Shown here: positions 37,184 to 46,014 of the stretch, piece by piece
Layout: each line of letters begins with the position of its first letter
Numbering within the stretch: position 1 is the first letter of the stretch
Assembly (NCBI GenBank): GCA_963839095.1
Contig: CAWIUF010000008.1
Location: forward strand, 38,677-102,676
Source of the DNA: Palsa-504 sp963839095
Lineage (GTDB): Bacteria; Actinomycetota; Actinomycetes; Streptosporangiales; Streptosporangiaceae
Reading direction: 5' to 3'
Length of the DNA: 64,000 nucleotides
Position numbers and translations under genes: made by a program
The notes under the pieces: generated by a model
What the model saw: only the letters and a program-made list of their open reading frames with translations
Database searches by the model: none
What the model was told of the DNA's origin: nothing

Positions 37184-38693
37184 CCGTCCTTCCCCGGCTG
37201 GGTCCGCCCGGGCTGGCTCCGGCTGGGCCGGCCACGGGGGTGCCATCGGCGCCCTGGCCCTGGCGGACCTGCTCGGCCGCTGGCCCGCGGCCGGCGGCCC
37301 GCTGTACCGGCTGCTCGCCGCGCGGATCGCCCGGCTGGCCGATACCGGCGAGCTGCCCGCGGGCCTGCGGCTGCCGCCCGAGCGGGACCTGGCCGCCGCC
37401 CTGTCGGTGAGCCGCAACACGGTGGCCGCCGCCTACCAGCTGCTGCGCGACGAGGGCATGGCGGAGAGCCGCCAGGGGGCCGGCACCCGCATCGTCCCGC
37501 ACCGCACCACCCCGGCCGCGGTGCACCGGGCCAACGGCTTCTTCTCGGGGCTGCTCGAGAACTCCGTCCTCGAGGCTGACCTCAGCCTGGCCGTGGTGGA
37601 CTGCGCGCCGCAGGTGGCGGCCGCCCTGGCCGACCCCGCCACCGTGCTCGGGGACACCGCCCCGGACGGAACCTATGCGGTCACCGGCACCAGCGGGTAC
37701 TTCCCGCTGGGGCTGCCCGCGCTGCGGGCCGCCATCGCCGCGCACCTGACGGACCGCCTCGGGCTGCCCGCCGGCCCGGCCGAGATCATCGTCACGACTG
37801 GCGGCCAGCAGGCCCTGGACCTGCTCATCCGGTGCGAGGTACTGCCCGGGCAGCCGGTCGCGGTCGAGGATCCCACCTTCCCCGGCGCCCTGGACGCGCT
37901 GCACCGGGCCGGCGCCCGGGTGATCGGGCTGCCCGCCGGGGCCGGCCTGGACCCGGACCGGCTGGAGCACGTGCTCCGCACGCACCATCCGGCGATGGTG
38001 TACCTGATCCCCACCCACCACAATCCCACCGGCCTGGTCATGCCGGCCGGGCACCGGCGCCGGGTGGCCCGGCTCGCCGCCGAGCATCCGGGCACGCTGT
38101 TCGTCGATGACATGACGCTGGCCGAGCTGTCGCTGGGCGACAACCCGCCCCCGCCCCCGCTGGCCGCCCTGGCTCCCGGCCAGGCCAACCTGGTCAGCGT
38201 GGGCTCGCTATCCAAGCTCTACTGGGGCGGCCTGCGGACCGGCTGGATCAGGGGCGGCCCGGGCCTGATCGCGCGCGCGGCCGCGGCCAAGGCCGCCGCC
38301 GACCTCGGCAGCGCGGCGTTCCCGCAGGCGGTCACGGCCGCGCTGCTCGCCGGCCGGCACGACGACATCGTCAAGTGGCGCCGTGAGCAGCTGCGGGCCC
38401 GCTACGAGGCGCTGGCCGGGGCGCTGCGAGCCGCCCTGCCCGGGTGGACCTGGCCCGAGCCGGAGGGCGGCCTCACCATGTGGGTCCGTTCCGGCGGCGG
38501 CAGCAGCGCGTTCGCCCAGGCCGCGCTCAGGCAGGGGGTGGCGGTGGTCCCCGGCCGCCTGCTCAGTGCCAGCGGGAACGGCGCTAGCGGGGACACGGGC
38601 GGGGCGGGTGAGTACCTGCGGCTGGCCTTCACCCAGGCGCCGGACGTGCTGGCCCGGTCAGCCCTCCTCCTGGCCAGCGCCGCGCCGGGCTAG
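37170..38693 (+). CDS. MocR family: GntR HTH fused to PLP aminotransferase fold
   Basis: The N-terminal GntR domain is PLYRLLAARIARLADTGELP then LSVSRNTVAAAYQLLRDEGM. The rest is an aspartate-aminotransferase fold with TTGGQQALDLLIRCEV, PTHHNPTGLVMPAGHRR and the Schiff-base lysine in VSVGSLSKLYWGGLRTGWI. MocR proteins sense PLP or amino-acid derivatives. About 507 residues, intact. ATG 37155 and 37170 are in frame; I favour 37170. Could control the preceding LLM gene or a distant transporter. Confidence 0.9.
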   Translation: MTVPIRPSPAGSARAGSGWAGHGGAIGALALADLLGRWPAAGGPLYRLLAARIARLADTGELPAGLRLPPERDLAAALSVSRNTVAAAYQLLRDEGMAESRQGAGTRIVPHRTTPAAVHRANGFFSGLLENSVLEADLSLAVVDCAPQVAAALADPATVLGDTAPDGTYAVTGTSGYFPLGLPALRAAIAAHLTDRLGLPAGPAEIIVTTGGQQALDLLIRCEVLPGQPVAVEDPTFPGALDALHRAGARVIGLPAGAGLDPDRLEHVLRTHHPAMVYLIPTHHNPTGLVMPAGHRRRVARLAAEHPGTLFVDDMTLAELSLGDNPPPPPLAALAPGQANLVSVGSLSKLYWGGLRTGWIRGGPGLIARAAAAKAAADLGSAAFPQAVTAALLAGRHDDIVKWRREQLRARYEALAGALRAALPGWTWPEPEGGLTMWVRSGGGSSAFAQAALRQGVAVVPGRLLSASGNGASGDTGGAGEYLRLAFTQAPDVLARSALLLASAAPG

Positions 38694-38705
38694 GACCACG
38701 CCGGG

Positions 38706-39838
38706 CTACGACCACGCCGCCGCGCCCAGGCCCGTGGTCAGCTTGAACGGCGCGGCTCCGTCCAGGGACAGGAACAGGTCGGGCCCGGACAGGTAGAGCA
38801 GCCAGTGCCCGGACGGGTCCGCGCTGAGGCTGGTGTGGTCGCGGTTCCTGAAGCCGATCGCCACCTGCCGGATCAGCTCCCCGGATGGGCTGACCTCGAG
38901 CAGCAGGCTCGACGAGACCCGGGCCGGGACGCCGGTACAGCAGACCTGGCTCACGAACAGGTTCCCGTCGGGAAGGTACGCGCCCTCGCGGTAGTAGCTG
39001 CCGGCCAGGCCGGGCAGGGGTACGGCCGCGTTGCCCGGCGTAACGGCCAGGAAGTACCTGGCCGTGGCCGGGTCGAGCACTACCAGCTGCCACCCCTCGT
39101 TGTCCTCCGCCGCCGCGACCGACACGAGCAGCCTGCGGCCGTCCGGTGACCATGACAGCCGCGACACGGGGGACGGCAATACCGCCCTGGGCGCCTGCCG
39201 GAGCACGGTCTCGGCGCCGCCGGCCAGGTCGCGTACGACGACCTTGTCGTCCCCCGGCTGGCCCTGGCACGCGCCGGCGCTGGCCTGGCACCGGGCGGGC
39301 GGACGAAGGCCAGCCGTTTCCCGTCCGGGCTGACCGCGGGCAGCAGGCCGGAAGCGATCAGCCGCGGCCGGCCGCCGGCGAGCGGCACCGACTCGATCTC
39401 GTCCCGGCAGCCGTGCCGGGCCGCGAAGTACGCCGTGCGACCGTCTGGGGAGACCGCGACGGCACCGCCGGCTACGCCGCGGGCGACCAGGATGCGGCGG
39501 GCCTCGCCGGACAGCGGGTCGAGCACGACCAGCGCGCCCTTGGTGGTCACCGCGACGATGTCCGGCCGGCCGGAACCGCCGGCGGCGGGGGACCCGCTGG
39601 CCGGCCCGCGCCCCGTGACCGGGGAGCCGTGGCCGTCCCGGTCCGGCTGGCCCAGGCTCGCGTAGGCGCCGCCCGCGCCGCCCGCGACGACGGCGAACGC
39701 GAGCACGGCGGCGGTGAGCACCTGGCGGCGGCGGCGCTGGTTGCCGCGGGCCCGGATCGCCTCCGGCGGAGCCGGGCTGACGGTCGCGGCGAAGTCCGCC
39801 GATCCGCCCTTGAGCCGGGCGGTCAGGTCGTCACGCAT
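38706..39838 (-). CDS. Membrane-anchored TolB/WD40-like beta-propeller protein
   Basis: A cytosolic N-terminus is followed by one membrane helix (VLTAAVLAFAVVAGGAGGAYA), so the rest is outside the membrane. Repeats of the type AVSPDGRTAYFAARHG, LLPAVSPDGKRLAFVRPPG and LSWSPDGRRLLVSVA mark a propeller. One frame break near 39300. It follows and overlaps (8 bases) the SigE-family sigma gene, in the position of an anti-sigma factor, though no ZAS or RskA domain is seen. It may sense envelope state for the sigma factor. Confidence 0.82.
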
Positions 39839-40382
39839 CGCAGGACACCTCCTGCCCGTTCCCGGCGGGCTGCCCGTTCCCGGCGGGCTGCCCGTTCCCG
39901 GCGGGCTCGGCCTCGGTCAGGTGCGGGGCCAGCGCCTGGCGGCCGCGTGACAGCCGGGCCTTCACCGTTCCGGTGGCCGCCCCGGTTTCCGTGGCGATCT
40001 CCTCTACCGACAGCCCGACCAGGTGATACAAGACGATCGCCTGGCGCTGGCGGGGCGGTATCTTGCGCAGGGCGGCGATGATCGCGACGTAATCCGGGCT
40101 CAGCCCGCGCGTGTCGCCGGGTGCCCCGTGCCGGCGGTGCGCCGCCCGCATGTTCGCCGCCTTGCGCCAGGCGCTGACGCTGACCCGGTAGGCGACCGTG
40201 CGCACCCACGCCTCGGGATCGCAGTAGCCCGATACCGTGTCCCAGCGCTGCCAGGCCCGCGCGTAGGCCTCCTGGACGCAGTCCTCGGCCTCGGCGCGGC
40301 TCCCGGTCATGGCGTACAGCTGGCCGGTGAGGCGCTGCACGCTGCCGGAGTAGAACGCGTCGAAGGCCCCGGGGTCGCGCAT
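39831..40382 (-). CDS. SigE family RNA polymerase sigma factor
   Basis: Region 2 (FDAFYSGSVQRLTGQLYAMT, AEAEDCVQEAYARAWQRWD) and region 4 (IPPRQRQAIVLYHLVGLSVE, AATGTVKARLSRGRQAL) are intact. I take ATG 40382 (MRDPGAFDAF). The C-terminus carries three copies of PAGNGQ from an 18-base tandem repeat, then EVSCDA. The stop overlaps the start of the propeller gene, so they form a signalling pair. Confidence 0.9.
   Translation of the reverse strand: MRDPGAFDAFYSGSVQRLTGQLYAMTGSRAEAEDCVQEAYARAWQRWDTVSGYCDPEAWVRTVAYRVSVSAWRKAANMRAAHRRHGAPGDTRGLSPDYVAIIAALRKIPPRQRQAIVLYHLVGLSVEEIATETGAATGTVKARLSRGRQALAPHLTEAEPAGNGQPAGNGQPAGNGQEVSCDA
39852..39905. repeat. Three perfect 18-base tandem repeats in the sigma gene
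   Basis: The unit CTGCCCGTTCCCGGCGGG occurs three times without spacers and codes PAGNGQ on the minus strand. Copy number may vary between strains. Confidence 0.95.
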
Positions 40383-40496
40383 GCGTGTCCCCTTCCGTGC
40401 CGCCGCGATTCGGTGTCTGCAGGTTCGGTGTCCTGCATCTGACACGCGCGAGGCGGCGCTGAGGTTGCGCCGGATTTGCGGCGCTTACTTCGGTCG

Positions 40497-41102
40497 CTAA
40501 ATAAGGGCGGTACCGATCAGGCCGTTCCTGGTGACCAGGGCGGCGAGCTCGTCGCCGGACAGCCCGTCCGTCCCGGCGGGGCGGGCTGGCAGCACCATGT
40601 ACCGGGCTTCCGAGGTCGAGTCCCAGACCGTGATCTCGGTCTCGGCGGGCAGGGTCAGGCCGAACTCGGCCAGCACGGCACGCGGCTCCCGGACCGTCCG
40701 CGACCGGTAGGCGAAGCTCTTGTACCAGCCAGGCGAGGGGCCGAGCAGCGACACCGGGTAGCACGAGCACAGCGTGCAGACGATGACATTGTGCGTGGCC
40801 GCGGTGTTGGCCACCACCCGCAGCCCGTAGGTCAGGTCACCGAAGCCCAGCTCGGCCGCGGCGGCGTCGCCGTCAGCAAGCAGCAGCTCGCGGTACCGCG
40901 GGTCGGTCCAGCCCCGGGCGACCATGCGGGCGCCATTGACCGGCGAGGCCCGGGTGTACAGCCGGGTCAGGTACTCGTCGATCTCCTCGTCGCTGGCCAG
41001 CCCGGCGGCGATCAGGCGTTCCTCGAGCTGCCGGGTCCGCGCCGCGACGGGCAGGTCGCCATGCCCGGTCTCGTCATGCCCGGTCTCGTCATGCCCGGTC
41101 AA
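40497..41102 (-). CDS. Nitrile hydratase alpha subunit, cobalt type
   Basis: This subunit holds the active metal for hydration of nitriles to amides. The metal motif is complete: VCTLCSCYPVSLLG, with Thr in CTLCSC, the mark of cobalt rather than iron enzymes; two of the Cys are normally oxidised. RLYTRASPVNGARMVARGWT and WYKSFAYRSRTVREPRAVL are family blocks. Start is an unusual TTG at 41102 inside the end of the preceding gene. The N-terminus has a repeat (TGHDETGHDETGHGD) from a 15-base tandem. No activator/chaperone gene is seen nearby. Confidence 0.9.
   Translation of the reverse strand: MTGHDETGHDETGHGDLPVAARTRQLEERLIAAGLASDEEIDEYLTRLYTRASPVNGARMVARGWTDPRYRELLLADGDAAAAELGFGDLTYGLRVVANTAATHNVIVCTLCSCYPVSLLGPSPGWYKSFAYRSRTVREPRAVLAEFGLTLPAETEITVWDSTSEARYMVLPARPAGTDGLSGDELAALVTRNGLIGTALI
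41060..41100. repeat. 15-base tandem repeat at the nitrile hydratase start
   Basis: CATGCCCGGTCTCGT occurs twice in full and once in part. It lies over the alpha subunit start and the end of the preceding ORF, so changes in copy number would alter both. Confidence 0.9.
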
Positions 41103-41355
41103 GATAGGACTCCCACAGGTCGACGGTCACGGCGTGGTCACCGCTCCCCCACAGGTCGGCGGCGGAGAAACGGACCGCGTAGCAGGTCTCGTCCCGCGGC
41201 GGGTCGATGCCCTGGGCGGAATCGTCAGGCAGCGGCCACTGGTCGATCGCGGTGACGATCACGCCGGTGTGACCGCGCACGTACCGGGGTACCCGGGTGT
41301 GATGGTCCGGGTCCCTGGTCGTCACGCGGACCCGGGTGCCCGCCTCGTAAGTCAT
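41089..41355 (-). CDS. Nitrile hydratase beta C-terminal half (gamma-like subunit)
   Basis: Only the SH3-like C-terminal domain of nitrile hydratase beta is coded: AGTRVRVTTRDPDHHTRVPR, YVRGHTGVIVTAIDQWPLPD, CYAVRFSAADLWGSG. It is 88 residues with its own ATG, overlapping the stop of the N-terminal half (ATGA). The same split occurs in the three-subunit toyocamycin nitrile hydratase and in thiocyanate hydrolase. Confidence 0.88.
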   Translation of the reverse strand: MTYEAGTRVRVTTRDPDHHTRVPRYVRGHTGVIVTAIDQWPLPDDSAQGIDPPRDETCYAVRFSAADLWGSGDHAVTVDLWESYLDRA

Positions 41356-41618
41356 GGCAGGACGCCCTTTTCCCGGACGAGCACCTCGAGCGCGCCCAGC
41401 CAGCGCTCGTAGTACGACGCCGCCAGGTACTTCTCCGGCGGCAGCCGCTCGATCGCGTCCCGCAGCTCGTCGCTGTTGAACACGCCGCGCCGCCGCAGCA
41501 TCGCGGCCAGCGCGTAGACCCGCGCCTCCCAGTCGGCGGCGAACGGGGGATCGCCGTTCTCGCCCACCGGGACCGGCCCGAATCCGGTCTGGCCTCCCAT
41601 GTCATGAACACGGCTCAC
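41352..41618 (-). CDS. Nitrile hydratase beta N-terminal half
   Basis: The family start VHDMGGQTGFGPVPVGENGD is present, followed by WEARVYALAAMLRRRGVFN and YYERWLGALEVLVREKG, then stop. I choose GTG 41618, since VHDMGG is the conserved beginning; ATG 41600 is the alternative. It contacts the alpha subunit and shapes the active site entry. First gene of the set, with order beta-N, beta-C, alpha. Confidence 0.85.
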   Translation of the reverse strand: MSRVHDMGGQTGFGPVPVGENGDPPFAADWEARVYALAAMLRRRGVFNSDELRDAIERLPPEKYLAASYYERWLGALEVLVREKGVLP

Positions 41619-41678
41619 CCTGGTGACACTAACAGGGGTCCTTTCAGCTGGCATTCGCCCGGATGTTCTCATGGTCGT

Positions 41679-43409
41679 ATGACATCGAATGGCGAACTCC
41701 GCAGCAGGCAGTGGTTCGGAGCGACCGGCCGGGCCGGGATGGGCCACCGGTCCTGGATGCGCAGCCAGGGCTTCACCTCCGAGGTCTTCGACGGACGTCC
41801 GGTCATCGGCATCGCGACCACCTGGTCCGAGCTGGCGCCGTGCAACGTCCATCTGCACCGGGTAGCCGAGTCGGTCAAGCGCGGGGTCTGGCAGTCGGGC
41901 GGGTTCCCGCTCGAGTTCCCGGCCATGGCCCTGGGCGAGACGCTGCTGCGCCCCACCGCCATGCTGTACCGGAACCTGCTCGCGATGGAAGCCGAGGAGC
42001 TGATGCGGGCCAACCCGCTGGACGGCGTGGTGCTGCTGTCCGGCTGCGACAAGACCACCCCCGGGCTGCTGATGGCGGCGGCCAGCGTGGACCTGCCCGC
42101 CGTGATGGTCACCGGCGGCCCCAAGCTCAACGGCAAGTACCAGGGCGCCGACGTCGGCTCGGGAACGGCCGTCTGGCGGTGGGAGGAAGACCTGGTCGCG
42201 GGCCGGATGACCCAGGAGGAGTGCTACTTCGCCGAGGCCTGCATGTCCCGGTCAGACGGGCACTGCATGACCATGGGCACCGCGTCCACCATGGCCTCGG
42301 TGGCCGAGGCGCTGGGTATGCAGCTGCCCTACTCGGCGACCTGGCCGGCCTCGGACTCCCGCCGGTACGAGACCGCCCAGCGGGCCGGGCAGGTCATCGT
42401 GGGCCTGGTCGAGCAGGACCTGCGGCCCTCGGCCATCATGACCCGCGAGGCGTTCGAGAACGCGATCCGGGTGAACGCCGCCATCGGCGGCTCCACCAAC
42501 GCCGTGATCCACCTGCTCGCCATCGCCGGGCGGCTGGGCGTGCCGCTGTCCCTGGAGGACTTCGACACCCTCGCCCGCGATGTCCCGACCCTGCTCAACC
42601 TCCAGCCCAGCGGCCAGTACCTGATGGAGGACTTCTGCTACGCCGGCGGGCTGCCCGCGGTGATGCGCGAGCTGGCCGAGGCCGGGCTGCTGCACGCCGG
42701 CGCGGTCACCGTCACCGGGGCCGGCATCGGGGACAACGTGGCCGGGGCGCAGTGCTGGAACCGCGAGGTGATCAAGCCGCTGGCCGACCCGTTCCAGCCG
42801 GCCGGCACCGGCACCGCGGTGCTGCGCGGCAACCTGGCCCCGGAGGGCGCGGTGATCAAGCAGTCGGCCTCCTCACCGCACCTGCTCAAGCACCGGGGGC
42901 AGGCACTGGTCTTCGACTCTCCCGAGGACTACTACGCCGTCTCCAACGACCCGGACCTCGACGTCGACGAGAACACCGTCCTGGTCATCCGCTACTGCGG
43001 GCCGCGCGGCTACCCTGGCATGCCCGAGGTCTCCAACGTGGCGCTGCCGAAGAAGCTGCTGGTCCGCGGGATCACCGACATGGTGCGGATCTGCGACGGC
43101 CGGATGTCCGGCACCGCCTACGGCACGGTCGTCCTGCACGTGGCGCCGGAGGCGGCGGCCGGCGGCCCGCTGGCCCTGGTGCAGACCGGCGACTGGATCA
43201 CCCTGGACGTGCCGGCCCGCGCGCTGACCCTGGAGGTGAGCGAGGAGGAACTGGACCAGCGCCGGGCGCAGTGGCAGCCGCCGGCACCGCACGCCCGCCG
43301 GGGCTGGACCTACCTGTACACCGAGCACGTACAGCAGGCCAGCGCGGGCGCTGACCTGGACTTCCTGGTCGGCGCGAGCGGGCATGAGGTGGGCCGCGAC
43401 TCACACTGA
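41679..43409 (+). CDS. IlvD/Edd family dehydratase (sugar-acid type)
   Basis: An iron-sulfur dehydratase of 576 residues, intact. Family blocks: VIGIATTWSELAPCNVHLHR, VVLLSGCDKTTPGLLMAAA (cluster Cys), DGHCMTMGTASTMASVAEAL, AAIGGSTNAVIHLLAIAG, GRMSGTAYGTVVLHV. The GHCMTMGTAST pattern is nearer to arabonate/xylonate-type dehydratases than to the branched-chain enzyme IlvD. Start ATG 41679. Divergent from the nitrile hydratase genes. Substrate not certain. Confidence 0.88.
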   Translation: MTSNGELRSRQWFGATGRAGMGHRSWMRSQGFTSEVFDGRPVIGIATTWSELAPCNVHLHRVAESVKRGVWQSGGFPLEFPAMALGETLLRPTAMLYRNLLAMEAEELMRANPLDGVVLLSGCDKTTPGLLMAAASVDLPAVMVTGGPKLNGKYQGADVGSGTAVWRWEEDLVAGRMTQEECYFAEACMSRSDGHCMTMGTASTMASVAEALGMQLPYSATWPASDSRRYETAQRAGQVIVGLVEQDLRPSAIMTREAFENAIRVNAAIGGSTNAVIHLLAIAGRLGVPLSLEDFDTLARDVPTLLNLQPSGQYLMEDFCYAGGLPAVMRELAEAGLLHAGAVTVTGAGIGDNVAGAQCWNREVIKPLADPFQPAGTGTAVLRGNLAPEGAVIKQSASSPHLLKHRGQALVFDSPEDYYAVSNDPDLDVDENTVLVIRYCGPRGYPGMPEVSNVALPKKLLVRGITDMVRICDGRMSGTAYGTVVLHVAPEAAAGGPLALVQTGDWITLDVPARALTLEVSEEELDQRRAQWQPPAPHARRGWTYLYTEHVQQASAGADLDFLVGASGHEVGRDSH

Positions 43410-43466
43410 ACCGGACTCGGAGGAACAAATCCCAACCCGACGGCCGGCTGCGTCGTCTCGAAGGGC

Positions 43467-44587
43467 ATGAAGGCGATAACACGTTTGCTTCCCCGCAGGC
43501 CCGCCCGCGCCCGCTTCGCCGGAGCCGCGGTGGCGGTCGCCGCCGGGGCTGGCCTGCTGCTGGGCGGGTGCGCCAGCGCCGGGGCCGGCCCGGCCAGCGC
43601 CGTCGACCGGGTCAGCACGACCCACGCCGCGGCTCCGCGCGGAGTGTTCAGCCGCGTGCTGGACCAGCCGTACGTGACGGTGACCGGCGGGCAGTTCTAC
43701 GTCACCTGGCAGAACCAGTCCCGGCGCAACGTGCCGTCCACCACGCTGGTCCGGGCCGACCGGGCCACCGGCACGATCGAGGCCACCCGCACGTTCGGCA
43801 CCGGCTACATCAGCTCGCCGCAAGCCGCCGGCGGATCGCTGTGGGCGCTGCTGGCCACGAAGCGCGAGACACTGCTGCGGATGAACCCGCGCACCCTGGC
43901 GGTGACCGGGAAGCTGCCCATCAGCGACGGCGAGTACCTGAACTCCAACGGAGGGACAACCACCTGTCGGTGGCGGGCGGCGCCCTGTGGGCGGTCGCGG
44001 GTAACCGGCTGGTCCGGGTGTCGCTGCGGACCGGGAAGGCGCAGAAGGTCATCGACCTGCCCGGCGGCTTCAGCACCTCGATGGCCGGCAGTTCCTCCGG
44101 ATCCTTCCTGATCGTGAGCGTGGCCGATAGCGGCGGCCGGGGATCGATGCAGCGGCGCGACCCGGTCAGCGGCGCGCTGCTCGCCTCGCACCCCACCGAG
44201 GGGGTCACCGCGGCCGCCATCGGCGGGATCATCGGCACCGGCGTGTGGGCCGCGCAGCCCACCGGCATGCAGGGCTTCATCCAGCGGTACAGCACCAGGA
44301 CGCTGGCTCCGGTCGACGGCACCGCCGTGGAGGGCAGCAACGGAGTGGGCGTCGTCGCTGCCGACGGGCTGGCCTGGATGTTCCGGGCCGGGGCCGAGGA
44401 GAACGGCAACTACTGCGCTAACCCGGTCACCGGCAAGAAGCTGGCCGCGATCCCGCTGCCCGACCCGGGCCGGGACGACGTCGCCGGCATCTGGGGCCAT
44501 GACGTGTACTACGCCGCCCCGGCCGGCCAGGGCGTGGGCACCCACCTCAAGCGGGTCGCGGTCCCGGCTGCCTGCCGGGTCGGGTAG
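43467..44587 (+). CDS. Secreted beta-propeller lipoprotein, unknown role
   Basis: The start carries Arg residues, a hydrophobic helix (FAGAAVAVAAGAGLLLGGC) and a lipobox LGGC, so it is a lipoprotein. Repeats such as GGSLWALLATKRETLLRMNP and GGALWAVAGNRLVRVSLRTG look like propeller blades (PQQ/NHL type). One frame break near 43960. About 373 residues. No function assigned. Confidence 0.75.
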
Positions 44588-44630
44588 TGTTCACTGCCCG
44601 TCTCCCGGCGACCCACAGGCAGGAACCAGG

Positions 44631-45216
44631 TTGGAAAGCGTCGTCCTCCTCGATGAAGCAGGCAACGCCAGCGGGACCGCCGACAAAGCGGCCGTGCACC
44701 ATGACCGCACGCCGCTGCACCTGGCGTTCTCCTGCTACCTGTTCAACGAGGCCGGCCAGTTCCTGCTGACCAGGCGGGCCGAGTCGAAGCGGACCTTCCC
44801 CGGCGTGTGGACGAACACCTGCTGCGGGCACCCGATGCCCGGCGAGGCCATGACCGGCAGCGTGCTGCGGCGGCTGCGGACCGAGCTCGGGATCGTCGCC
44901 GGCCCGGCTCGGGCTCGTCCTCCCCCGGTTCCGCTATCAGGCCCGGATGGCCAACGGGGTGCTGGAAAACGAGCTCTGCCCGGTCTACGCCGCCTACGCC
45001 GGCCCGGCTCCGCTGTCACCGGAGCCCGACCCGGCGGAGGTCGCGGAGACCAGGTGGGTGGGCTGGGAGGACTTCTGCGCCGCGGTGCGGACCGGGCAGC
45101 AGCCTGTCTCGCCGTGGTGCGCCATGCAGGTCGCCGAGCTCGCCGCCCTCGGCCCGGATCCGCTGCACTGGGTCCCGGCCGACCCGGCCGGGCTGCCGCC
45201 CGCCGCCATCGCCTGA
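44631..45216 (+). CDS. idi: Isopentenyl-diphosphate delta-isomerase, type I
   Basis: It interconverts IPP and DMAPP for isoprenoid synthesis. A Nudix-like fold is seen with LLTRRAESKRTFPGVWTNTC, then CGHPMPGEAMTGSVLRRLRT (active-site Cys in TCCGHP) and ENELCPVYAAYAG with the metal-site Glu. The frame breaks near 44915. Start appears to be TTG 44631 (LESVVLLDEAGN). About 195 residues. No other isoprenoid gene is adjacent. Confidence 0.9.
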
Positions 45217-45318
45217 CGGATTCCACGCTGACGGATTCCACAAGGTTGTCCACAACCGGTGCGTTTATCCGGAATCGCGCCGCGTTACCCGGATCGCCGT
45301 GCTATACGGAGCGCGGTG

Positions 45319-45968
45319 CTATCCGGGCCGCGGGGCCAGGCCCCGGGCCAGCAGCTCGAGCACGTCGTCCAGGACGTCGTCGGGGACCCGGCCGCCGGCC
45401 GTCCAGTCGGCCCAGCGCATGCCGACGAAGTTGCCGATGCCGGTGTAGGCGAACGCGATGACCTCCGGGTCGTAGCGCGCGTCCACCTCGCGGGCGATCT
45501 GGGCCGCCCGCACGCCCCGGGCGTAACCGCGGGCCAGGTGCTCGTAGTACTCGCGGAACACGGCCGGGTCGATGAACTCGGACTCGCGGACGATGCGGTC
45601 GATCCAGGGGCGCTGGGACAGCATGTCGAAGTACGCCCGGAAGGCGGCGCGCTCCCTGGCCCGCTGGCCGCCCTCGGTCTGCTCGAGGGCGGCCCTCATG
45701 GCCTGCCTGCAGGTCGTCGTTGATGGCCCGGACCACGGCGGCGAAGATCTCCGCCTTGGAGTCGTAGTGCGAGTAGAAGCTCCCGGTGGCCATCCCGGCG
45801 CGGGCGCAGATGTCGGCGACCGTCGTCCGGTGGTAGCTGCGCTCCCCGAACAGTTCCTCGGCCGCCCGGAGGAGGAGAGCCTGGCCCGGCGGACGCCCTC
45901 CCTGGACCCCGCGCGGCGCGGGAGGGCTTGCCGCCCCCCCGCACGCCGGGACTGGTTTCCGCAGTCAT
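45319..45968 (-). CDS. TetR family transcriptional regulator
   Basis: The HTH is MATGSFYSHYDSKAEIFAAV preceded, in another frame, by the usual VADICARAG segment; the ligand domain is RAYFDMLSQRPWIDRIVRES then YARGVRAAQIAREVDARYDP. Two frame breaks (near 45895 and 45700). It lies 46 bases after the stop of the liv-type binding protein gene on the same strand, so it may regulate the importer or its catabolic pathway. Confidence 0.85.
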
Positions 45969-46014
45969 ACCGGCTGATCCCCGCTTCTTTCAGTCCGGGA
46001 TGGCCGATACGGCG

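Noticed and set aside
39852..39905. Possible CRISPR array
   Set aside because: Repeats are directly joined without spacers and are in frame within a gene.
45213..45241. 15-base tandem direct repeat (CTGACGGATTCCACG unit)
   Set aside because: Only two copies just after the idi stop, with no link to a gene or structure; too weak for a finding.
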